Below, one piece after another: positions 1 to 5,687 of a stretch of 6,582 nt of DNA (position 1 is the stretch's first letter; each line of letters begins with the position of its first letter). The stretch comes from Promethearchaeota archaeon (lineage in GTDB: Archaea; Asgardarchaeota; Lokiarchaeia; Sigynarchaeales; SOKP01). A program made the translations under genes and the position numbers. The notes beneath the pieces are model-generated. The model ran no database searches. It was given only the letters and a program-made list of their open reading frames with translations, and had not been told where the DNA came from. The DNA lies in contig JAHLWT010000237.1 of NCBI GenBank assembly GCA_019057775.1, forward strand, positions 1 through 6,582. The letters run 5' to 3'.

Positions 1-86
1 TCGGTAATGTTACGACCTTAGCTGATCCTTCAGTAGTCGATGTATTGCTTGAAGAACGGAAAAAAATGGATGTCGAAGTAGGTTAA
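1..86 (+). CDS. C-terminal end of an unrecognised protein (partial, 5' end outside the window)
   Basis: Only one plus-strand frame is open from the left edge. It starts at base 3, runs 27 codons and stops at TAA 84-86. The tail reads GNVTTLADPSVVDVL, then an acidic/basic stretch LLEERKKMDVEVG, which looks like a short amphipathic C-terminal helix. The other two plus frames stop within the first 20 bases. A strong oligo-T run lies 9 bases after the stop, supporting a genuine gene end. The fragment is too short to assign a family, and no motif is diagnostic. Confidence 0.6.
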   Translation, partial: GNVTTLADPSVVDVLLEERKKMDVEVG

Positions 87-95
87 AATTCAACA

Positions 96-116
96 TTTTT
101 TTATTTTTATTTTTTT
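96..116 (+). terminator. oligo-T archaeal-type terminator
   Basis: A T-run broken only by two A residues (seven T, A, five T, A, seven T) begins 9 bases after the stop of the partial gene at the left edge. Archaeal RNA polymerase terminates at such non-template T tracts without needing a hairpin, and none is evident here. The following stretch to base 221 is very AT-rich and holds no gene. Confidence 0.65.
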
Positions 117-221
117 AGCAATTTAATATTCATTAATACAATAAAAATAAATACATCAATTTTTTTATTATTTCAAAGATTTATTTTTTCTTTTATGTAA
201 TTTGAACTGAACATTTTAGGA

Positions 222-1904
222 TTGTTAAAGTTGACAGACGATACTCACAAATTATTTACAAAAATAAAAACAATGGATCAAGATGAAGCTAAAGAGCAAT
301 TAGTATCAATTATAACAACTTCTGATAATTGGGAAAATCAAGCTAAAGCTGTGGAATTGTTAATTCAATTTGAAGATTGTGGAAACTTACAATTTCAGGA
401 CGTTAAAAAAGTTTTTTTAAATGATAGACATCCTCAATTACGTCTTAAATTAATTGATTTATTTACTAAATGTTTTAAGAAAGATGGAATTGTCTTTTTA
501 AAAGATGAATATAAGGGTTGCAGTGATGGAACTGTTAGAAGGAACCTCATTGAAAAAGTTGGAAATGTTGATTTAAATAGTTCAATTGATTTCTTTGTTG
601 AAGCTTTGGGCGATCCTAATATTGAAGCTAAGGAATTAGCCATAACCTTTCTTGGAAAAGCTGGTGAGAGTAAAGCATTAATACCTTTAATTCAATTATT
701 ACATCTAAGAAATGCTGAAATCTATAACTACTTGATTAATTCTATTGTAAAAATAGGCAAAAAAAGCAAACTAGAAATTATTAATGAGTACATTAATTCT
801 GAAGATCCTAATATTAAGAGAGAAATACCGATTATTCTTGGAAAAATTGGTAATAAACAAAGCGAGAGTGATTTAATAAATTATTTAGAAGATGAGAATC
901 CAATCATAAGAAAAAATGCAGCAAAAGCATTAGAAAAAGTGATTGAAGTAAAAAATCTTAAATTTATATTAGAGACTCTTAATGATGAAGATATTGAAGT
1001 AAAAAAAGAAGCAATACGGGTACTAGGAAAAATAGGAAGTAAAGTGGCTAGCAAACCACTATTAGAAATTCTGAAAGATAATGATATTAAAATAAGAAAT
1101 CTTGCTAAAAATGCACTACACAAAATCTATAGCAAGCAAAAGGCTTATGATCCATTAATTGATGTAATAAAAGGACGGAACCTCAAAGCAAGAAAGGAAG
1201 CAATAAAGATATTAGGAATGTTGAAAGATAAGAATGCAATTGATCTTTTAATAAAAATATTCGATAGTAAAGTGGCAAGTATTAGAAGAACAGCTTATAA
1301 AGCATTATTACAGATATTAGATGGTCAAATAACTGAAAAAATCGTTGATTCTCTGTCAGAAAAGTCTTGGCAAATCAGAATGTATATTACAAAGATTTTA
1401 GGAGAAATTGGAGATCCAAATACTATAAGCCAAGTTTTAAATATGATAGGGGACGAAAACGGTAGCGTGCGTAATTCAGCAATAGATGCCCTAATTAATT
1501 ATAATATGGGTGATAATATAGTTACGTTAGCAGAGGAGTCATTAAAAAGCTCAAATTGGAAAACTAGAAGAGCAGCAGTAAGATTATTAATAAGATCAGG
1601 AAGTAAAGAGTCTATCAAACCTCTGATCTCATGCTTAAATGACGATGATGTGCATATCAAAAGTTGGGCAGCAATGGCACTCGGAAACCTTAAAGGTATT
1701 GACTCAATTGAGCCATTCATCCAATTATTAAAAGAAAGCGATGATAAAATTCGTATTTCTGCAGTTAAAGCATTAGGAGGGATTGGAAATAGAGATGCAA
1801 TTAAACCCCTCATTGAAATTTTAGGGGACGATAATTGGGAAGTAAAGAAAGAAACTGAAAATGCTTTGAATCGAATCGATGAGGATTGGATGAGTTATTT
1901 ATAA
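222..1904 (+). CDS. HEAT/PBS-lyase-repeat solenoid protein, about 14-16 repeats
   Basis: Nearly the whole 560-residue protein is tandem two-helix HEAT-like repeats of about 31 residues. The best units lie at roughly 121-149, 150-180, 182-212, 214-243, 245-274, 276-303, 308-337, 339-366, 370-399, 401-430, 432-461, 463-491, 494-523 and 525-553; more diverged units fill 28-85. The recurring pattern is xxPLIxxLxDxDxxVRxxAxxALGxIG, for example KPLLEILKDNDIKIRN and KPLIEILGDDNWEVKK. No signal peptide, membrane segment or catalytic domain is seen, so it is probably a cytosolic scaffold. PBS-lyase-type repeats also occur in phycobilin lyases and deoxyhypusine hydroxylase, but the repeated HE metal ligands of the latter are absent. 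The start is uncertain: TTG 222 directly abuts AGGA (218-221), TTG 231 lies 9 bases after it, and the first ATG is at 273. The gene ends 33 bases from the convergent Roadblock gene. Family assignment is firm; the partner is unknown. Confidence 0.9.
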   Translation: MLKLTDDTHKLFTKIKTMDQDEAKEQLVSIITTSDNWENQAKAVELLIQFEDCGNLQFQDVKKVFLNDRHPQLRLKLIDLFTKCFKKDGIVFLKDEYKGCSDGTVRRNLIEKVGNVDLNSSIDFFVEALGDPNIEAKELAITFLGKAGESKALIPLIQLLHLRNAEIYNYLINSIVKIGKKSKLEIINEYINSEDPNIKREIPIILGKIGNKQSESDLINYLEDENPIIRKNAAKALEKVIEVKNLKFILETLNDEDIEVKKEAIRVLGKIGSKVASKPLLEILKDNDIKIRNLAKNALHKIYSKQKAYDPLIDVIKGRNLKARKEAIKILGMLKDKNAIDLLIKIFDSKVASIRRTAYKALLQILDGQITEKIVDSLSEKSWQIRMYITKILGEIGDPNTISQVLNMIGDENGSVRNSAIDALINYNMGDNIVTLAEESLKSSNWKTRRAAVRLLIRSGSKESIKPLISCLNDDDVHIKSWAAMALGNLKGIDSIEPFIQLLKESDDKIRISAVKALGGIGNRDAIKPLIEILGDDNWEVKKETENALNRIDEDWMSYL

Positions 1905-1937
1905 AAGATAATCCTCTTAACATCCTTAATTTTTGAG

Positions 1938-2315
1938 TTAAAGCAAGTTATTCAATTTTGAAATATAATTTTGTAAATCATTTAACACTTTATATACATT
2001 AGAATCATTATTGACAACCAAAGTTAAGAATGTTTTATCACTACACTCAACAGTAATTAGAGTCTTGTTTCCTAATTCAGTGATGATTTTCTTAATTTTT
2101 CTATTCCCTATTGTCTGCCCGAGACCTGCGGCACTCTCAACTACCGAAGCATACATTGAAGAAAACTTTTCTCCCTTAAAATTATGCCCTACATTTTCAA
2201 AAATCAAATTACCATCGTGAGCAGTCAAAATTACTCCTAATAACTTAGCTTTTTCCTTTATTTCTTCTAATATTAGTGTTAAATCTTCGAAATTATTTGA
2301 TTTAGGATGATTCAT
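1938..2315 (-). CDS. Roadblock/LC7-domain protein (MglB/LAMTOR-like)
   Basis: This is a single-domain protein of 125 residues, the usual size for the family. The layout fits the Roadblock fold: helix 11-24, strand with GVILTAHDG (27-35), strand NLIFEN (36-41), a central helix around 49-68 (FSSMYASVVESAAGLGQTIG), strands KKIITELGN (75-83), KTLITVECS (84-92) and KTFLTLVVN (94-102), and a closing helix 105-122. In known systems such proteins dimerise and either activate Ras-like GTPases (MglB on MglA) or scaffold them (Ragulator with Rag). Asgard genomes carry many. The small GTPase 1.9 kb away is a possible partner, but that is inference. The start ATG (2315-2313) has no clear Shine-Dalgarno; a TATA-like box lies about 65 bases upstream. 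The gene is convergent with the HEAT gene and divergent from the M20 gene. Confidence 0.9.
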   Translation of the reverse strand: MNHPKSNNFEDLTLILEEIKEKAKLLGVILTAHDGNLIFENVGHNFKGEKFSSMYASVVESAAGLGQTIGNRKIKKIITELGNKTLITVECSDKTFLTLVVNNDSNVYKVLNDLQNYISKLNNLL

Positions 2316-2387
2316 TTAATAAAAGAAATATTTCAATTCTTGTTACTATGGACAATTAATTAAAACTATTTAACTATTGTATTATAT
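2316..2387. promoter_or_regulatory. divergent promoter region between the Roadblock and M20 genes
   Basis: This 72-bp AT-rich spacer must drive both divergent genes. For the M20 gene, TTAATTAAAAC at 2356-2366 is centred about 27 bases before the ATG at 2388, the distance expected of an archaeal TATA box for a leaderless transcript, and there is no Shine-Dalgarno. For the Roadblock gene, TATATAATAC on the minus strand (2379-2388, overlapping the M20 start codon) would place a transcription start near 2355 and a leader of about 40 bases. Both are pattern matches in AT-rich DNA, so individual boxes are uncertain. Confidence 0.4.
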
Positions 2388-3782
2388 ATGAATTCGATGA
2401 GTAGTTTTGAGAAGATATTAATAGAAACTAATAAATACTTTATAGAAAAAGAGCTACGTCCCTTTTTAAAAATCCCTAGCAATACATTAAATAAAAAGGG
2501 AATAAAAAAAGCAAAAGACTTCATTATCTCATATATAAAAAGCTTTTCTGATGATATCAAAGAATATCCTGGCGAGATCAATCCGTTAATACTAGCCAAG
2601 ATAGAGGGTAATAACGAGGAAAGTTTGTTAATATATATGATGTATGATACTCAACCTATTAATAAAGAGGAAGACTGGATAAGTGACCCCTTCAGTGCAG
2701 AAATCCGAATTCTTCCATCCCCTCTTGAAATATTAGACAAATGTATAATTGCGAGAGGTGCTTATAATTCGAAAACTCCTTTAATATGTTTTTTAAATGT
2801 AGTAAAAGAATTAAAGGAAAGGAAAGAACTACCCATGTCTCTACTTTTACTTTTTGATGGTGAAGAAGAAAAGGGTTCACCAAGCTTAACTGGTTTTCTT
2901 CGAAATAACAAACTTCTTTTTAAACGTTGTAGAGATGTCTATTATCCATCTGCCAAGCAGGATCTTGACGGTACTCCTGTTTTAAAATTAGGATATAAAG
3001 GAATTCTCTCAATCACGATATTTGCTTACACTAATAATAAAAAAGTACACTCTGCTTTTAGTTCTTTGATTCCAAATCCTGCATCTGAAATAATTTCGCT
3101 CCTTAATATTATTTACTCTAATAATGAATTTCTTATCAATAGTTTAAAAATCCCTTATAGGCAATCAGAGGATGATAAAATTATACTTAAAGAGTTATTA
3201 GAGAAATTAGATCTCGAAAAAATTAAAAAGAAAGCGGGTATAAGTGATACCCAAAACACAAATCCGAAAAGATGTTTCACTAACTATCTATTTAAACCTA
3301 CGTTTAATATTTCAACATTAAAGTCGGGGTATCTAGATGAAGGAACAAAGAATATGGTCCCTAATCACGCATTATGTAATATTGATATTAGATTTGCTCA
3401 TGATATCTCTGTAGATGAAATTTATAACGAAATTCGGGAAAAAATTGATAATTATGCTAAAAATTCAAAATGCCAGTTTAAATTAATTAAAAATTCTGGT
3501 TATGAGGGTGCAAGAGTTAAAAAAGATTCAGTTTTAGTTGAAAGTTTGGTTAAAAGCTTTAAAGGTTTTTCTTGTGAAATCTGGCCAATAAGCGCCGCCG
3601 CCGCTCCATTGAGTGAAATTAACAAAATTTTAAACCTGAATTTTATTACTGGTGGTTTAGGTATAGGTGGTTATGCGCATTCTACCAATGAATTTATTCA
3701 ATATGACTCAATTATTAATATGCGATTATCCAATTACAATTTCCTAAAAATTTATTCTGAATTTTGTGTAAAGAATCGGTGA
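2388..3782 (+). CDS. M20-family metallohydrolase homologue (ArgE/DapE/carnosinase type) with a degraded metal site
   Basis: The 464-residue length and motif order match the M20 peptidase/deacylase family, whose members hydrolyse peptide or N-acyl bonds with a two-metal centre. Recognisable landmarks are MMYDTQP (84-90), DW..DPF (96-102), RGAYNSK (123-129), DGEEEKGS (157-164), LGYKG (201-205), a lid/dimerisation domain from about 205 to 370 with KVHSA (219-223) and NPASEI (230-235), and GGYAHSTNEF (427-436). Compared with the canonical motifs, the first ligand His of GHxDxxP is Met85, the bridging Asp of the DDK motif is Asn127, and the SD motif Asp is missing (S188/A189). The general base Glu160, ligand Glu161 and final ligand His431 remain. 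This suggests a pseudo-enzyme or an altered metal site. The substrate loop reads ISAAAAP (401-407), coded by a GC-rich GCC run. Start is ATG 2388; ATG 2397 is an alternative. No signal peptide is seen, so it is probably cytosolic. Confidence 0.85.
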   Translation: MNSMSSFEKILIETNKYFIEKELRPFLKIPSNTLNKKGIKKAKDFIISYIKSFSDDIKEYPGEINPLILAKIEGNNEESLLIYMMYDTQPINKEEDWISDPFSAEIRILPSPLEILDKCIIARGAYNSKTPLICFLNVVKELKERKELPMSLLLLFDGEEEKGSPSLTGFLRNNKLLFKRCRDVYYPSAKQDLDGTPVLKLGYKGILSITIFAYTNNKKVHSAFSSLIPNPASEIISLLNIIYSNNEFLINSLKIPYRQSEDDKIILKELLEKLDLEKIKKKAGISDTQNTNPKRCFTNYLFKPTFNISTLKSGYLDEGTKNMVPNHALCNIDIRFAHDISVDEIYNEIREKIDNYAKNSKCQFKLIKNSGYEGARVKKDSVLVESLVKSFKGFSCEIWPISAAAAPLSEINKILNLNFITGGLGIGGYAHSTNEFIQYDSIINMRLSNYNFLKIYSEFCVKNR

Positions 3783-3916
3783 ATTCACTGAACCTGGATA
3801 ATTATAAAGTACCTATTAGATGAAATAATTTAAAGTATGAGGATAAGTAATTATTTTATGCAAGCCCCAAAACTTAAACTAATCGAATAATCCTTTAATT
3901 CCCCTACTTCTTGTTT

Positions 3917-3988
3917 TTATAGCTGGTTATAGGCCGCTGGAACATTTTCATAATCTCTAACGTCAACTATACTAACCTTTGTTGCCAT
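3917..3988 (-). pseudogene. possible 5' stump of a DUF362-like gene, or a 23-residue small protein
   Basis: The minus strand has ATG at 3988-3986, a GAGGA Shine-Dalgarno 3 bases before it, and a TATA-like box further upstream, then 23 codons to TAA at 3919-3917. The peptide begins MATKVSIVDVRDYENV, which resembles the amino end of DUF362-type proteins (a KVAIVxxxDY start followed by a helix); this match is from memory and is weak. After the stop the same frame stays open for another 21 codons (KQEVGELKDYSIS and on) to TAA at 3853-3851. Shifting frame near 3925 gives AIKTRSRGIKGLFD before a TAG. Intact start signals followed by early stops suggest a recently broken gene whose remainder has been deleted. 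A genuine tiny gene is the alternative. Confidence 0.4.
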
Positions 3989-4031
3989 AATTCCTCAAGT
4001 TTGAAAATTTAGGAAAAAATTAAAATATATC
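3989..4031 (-). promoter_or_regulatory. promoter and ribosome binding site of the small minus-strand frame
   Basis: Reading the minus strand, GATATATTTTA (4031-4021) is a good TATA-like box centred about 38 bases before the ATG at 3988. It predicts transcription starting near 4001. GAGGA (3996-3992) then lies 3 bases before the start codon. Spacing and order fit an expressed gene better than chance, though the spacer after GAGGA is short. Confidence 0.35.
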
Positions 4032-4202
4032 TTTTTGCTTAAAATTTAAAAAAATACTAAGGGTTGCTAATTAACGGAAAACAATCATTTTTAAAAATGG
4101 AATTTATTATATTCATAAAATAAAAAAGCTGAAAGTATTCAGATTAACCATAATAAGAATTTTAAATTCAAAATTAAGGCTGTGTGAAGATCTTTAGCAA
4201 TA

Positions 4203-4214
4203 GATTTCGAAATC
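4203..4214. promoter_or_regulatory. 12-bp perfect palindrome upstream of the GTPase, candidate operator
   Basis: GATTTCGAAATC is a perfect inverted repeat lying 37 bases before the TTG start and 49 bases before the ATG start of the small GTPase gene. Its centre contains TTCGAA, so it is not simply an AT-tract palindrome. A homodimeric transcription factor could bind it, or it could be chance. No second copy was noticed in the window. Confidence 0.25.
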
Positions 4215-4251
4215 ATTCAAAAAACTAAACAAAATCAGGGATTAATTAATT

Positions 4252-4800
4252 TTGCAGGATGCTATGTTTAAGATTATAATTTTTGGTGATGGAGGTGTTG
4301 GTAAAACAACTCTAATAACTCGATACCTTACTGGTATCTTTAAGAGTGATGAACTCATTACAATCGGAGTTGATTTTCACGTTAAAAAAATTGAAATTGA
4401 AGGAAAGCGTGTGAGCTTACAAATTTGGGACTTCGCGGGAGAGGAGAGATTTCGATTTTTGCTACCGAGTTATGTAATTGGAGCATCGGGGGGAATTTTT
4501 TTATATGATATAACCAGATATTCCAGTTTTAAGAATTTTGATTCATGGTTGGAAATTTTTAAAAAGGGATACAGGGGAGAGAATCACCAAATACCCGTTC
4601 TAATGGTAGGGAGCAAACTAGATCTTGAATATAAAAGAGCGGTATCTAGAGAGGAAGCCTATGAAATAGCTAAAAAAAATAATTTATACGGTTATATCGA
4701 GTGTTCTGCTAAAGATGGGCAAAGTGTGGAAGATATCTTCCTTGAAATGGGGCGATTAATGATAAGAGAGATGATAAAGCGAGCCAATCTAGATGATTAA
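4252..4800 (+). CDS. small Ras/Rab-type GTPase with variant G3 and G4 motifs
   Basis: The protein is about 180 residues and forms a complete Ras-like G domain. The P-loop is GDGGVGKT (12-19, Lys18), the switch I Thr is in TIGVDF (Thr37), G3 is WDFAGEERFR (59-68), G4 is SKLD (121-124) and G5 is ECSAK (150-154). The order and the WDxAGxERFR signature place it near Rab. Two positions differ from the consensus: the catalytic Gln of AGQE is Glu64, and Asn of NKxD is Ser121. The C-terminus ends RANLDD without cysteines, so it is not prenylated in the eukaryotic manner. The ATG at 4264 (Met5, MFKIIIFGDGG) fits the family start best and has AGGA 4 bases before it; TTG at 4252, with CAGGG 11 bases upstream, is the longer option. 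It stands alone as a plus-strand gene, 17 bases from the convergent phosphatase gene. It presumably switches membrane or cytoskeletal processes; the partner is unknown. Confidence 0.93.
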   Translation: MQDAMFKIIIFGDGGVGKTTLITRYLTGIFKSDELITIGVDFHVKKIEIEGKRVSLQIWDFAGEERFRFLLPSYVIGASGGIFLYDITRYSSFKNFDSWLEIFKKGYRGENHQIPVLMVGSKLDLEYKRAVSREEAYEIAKKNNLYGYIECSAKDGQSVEDIFLEMGRLMIREMIKRANLDD

Positions 4801-4817
4801 ATAAAATGAGAATTTAC

Positions 4818-5663
4818 CTAAATTTTGAATATCTCATTTAAAGTATTAATTATAATATCAGGGATGAGATTTTTATCGAATTGATCTGAATTTTGAGATT
4901 CACCTTTTAAATTTTCAATCTTATCTCTCGTAGCAACTCCAGTAAGTACGGCTATTGTTGTAATCCCTGCACGATTCCCTGCTAAAATATCAGTGTTTAA
5001 TCTATCTCCGAAGATACATGCATTCTCCGCTGGAATTTGAGTATCTTTCAGAATCAGTTGAATTCCAAATGGTTCAGGTTTTCCAAAAGTTCTTATTGGT
5101 CCTGTTCCTGCGCAAGTTGTTAATGCATTCACCATTACACCAGCACCCGGCTTAAATCCATTAGCAACAGGTAATGTAGAATCCGCGTTTGTAGCATAGA
5201 ATTTAGCATTTCCTTCCATAATACACTTTTGGGCAAATGATAATTTATTATAATTAAAATCTCTATCAAGTCCTACAAGAACGAAGTCAACCTCTCTAAA
5301 ATTTACTTGGTCAGTAACAATATTATGACCACATGAACGTAGTTCTTCTCTTAAACCAACCTCTCCAATTAAGAAAATATTGGCGTTCTGTTTTATCTTT
5401 GTAATTTCTGCTGAAGCGATTGAAGCACTCGTATAAAAATCAGTAATTTCACTTGGAATTTTGAATTTTCTTAGCCTATCAACGTAAGCTTGCCTTGTTA
5501 TTGTAGAATTATTTGAATTATATACCACTCTAATTGAGTGTTCCTTAAGCTCTTCTATGATCTCATTGACATTCGGAATTAATGTTTTTCCACGATAAAT
5601 CACTCCATCTAAATCAAATATAGCTAATTCAATATGATTTAATTTATCAATAAATTCCCGCAT
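4818..5663 (-). CDS. HAD-superfamily phosphatase, NagD / 4-nitrophenylphosphatase type (HAD-IIA)
   Basis: At 281 residues this is the usual size for HAD subfamily IIA. Motif I is FDLDGVIY (16-23) with nucleophile Asp17 and acid/base Asp19. Motif II is YNSNNST (48-54). A C2 cap covers roughly 85-180 and includes ATNADSTLP (157-165) and the KPGAG loop (171-175). Motif III Lys is in GKPEP (194-198), and motif IV is FGDRLNTDI (218-226) with Mg-binding Asp220 and Asp225. All catalytic residues are present, so it should be an active Mg-dependent phosphatase. Relatives act on phosphoglycolate, glycerol phosphate, sugar phosphates or nucleotides, so the substrate cannot be read from sequence. It lies 24 bp downstream of a dolichol-kinase-like gene on the same strand and is probably co-transcribed, which suggests a lipid-precursor or isoprenoid phosphate role. 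It has a clear Shine-Dalgarno. Confidence 0.92.
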   Translation of the reverse strand: MREFIDKLNHIELAIFDLDGVIYRGKTLIPNVNEIIEELKEHSIRVVYNSNNSTITRQAYVDRLRKFKIPSEITDFYTSASIASAEITKIKQNANIFLIGEVGLREELRSCGHNIVTDQVNFREVDFVLVGLDRDFNYNKLSFAQKCIMEGNAKFYATNADSTLPVANGFKPGAGVMVNALTTCAGTGPIRTFGKPEPFGIQLILKDTQIPAENACIFGDRLNTDILAGNRAGITTIAVLTGVATRDKIENLKGESQNSDQFDKNLIPDIIINTLNEIFKI

Positions 5664-5667
5664 GATA

Positions 5668-5672
5668 CTCCT
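5668..5672 (-). promoter_or_regulatory. Shine-Dalgarno of the HAD phosphatase gene
   Basis: AGGAG on the minus strand sits 4 bases before the ATG at 5663-5661, inside the 24-bp spacer after the upstream kinase gene. It is one of the few clear ribosome binding sites in the window. That fits an internal operon gene, which cannot be leaderless, and fixes the phosphatase start. Confidence 0.6.
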
Positions 5673-5687
5673 AATCTTATGTATGAG

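Larger units (their letters stand above)
3783..4251. other. 469-bp intergenic region between the M20 and GTPase genes
   Basis: No full-length gene is visible on either strand, and this is much the longest gap in an otherwise tightly packed window. It contains a short minus-strand reading frame with its own start signals (3917-4031), a T-rich stretch TTGTTTTTAT (3911-3920) that could terminate M20 transcripts, a 14-bp perfect palindrome CATTTTTAAAAATG (4086-4099) that may be chance in AT-rich DNA, and a 12-bp palindrome (4203-4214) ahead of the GTPase. I see no tRNA-like fold or repeat array. The stretch around 3926-3943 is more GC-rich than its surroundings, consistent with leftover coding sequence. 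Confidence 0.6.

Noticed and set aside
434..1813. Three minus-strand open frames opposite the HEAT gene (434-643, 881-1123, 1499-1813)
   Set aside because: They are mirror images of the repetitive HEAT coding sequence, rich in Ser/Phe/Leu, with no family motif or start signal.
2011..2220. Plus-strand frame opposite the Roadblock gene
   Set aside because: It is shadowed by a well-supported Roadblock domain on the other strand, and its product has no recognisable pattern.
2366..2883. Minus-strand frames opposite the M20 gene (2366-2599, 2692-2883)
   Set aside because: Both lie antisense to conserved M20 sequence; no motif or ribosome binding site was seen.
3837..3890. 17-residue plus-strand frame after the M20 gene
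   Set aside because: Very short, with no homology-like pattern and no Shine-Dalgarno; it overlaps the more protein-like minus-strand remnant.
4086..4099. Perfect 14-bp palindrome CATTTTTAAAAATG
   Set aside because: It is built almost entirely of A and T tracts in AT-rich DNA, so chance is likely, and it is not placed at a gene start.
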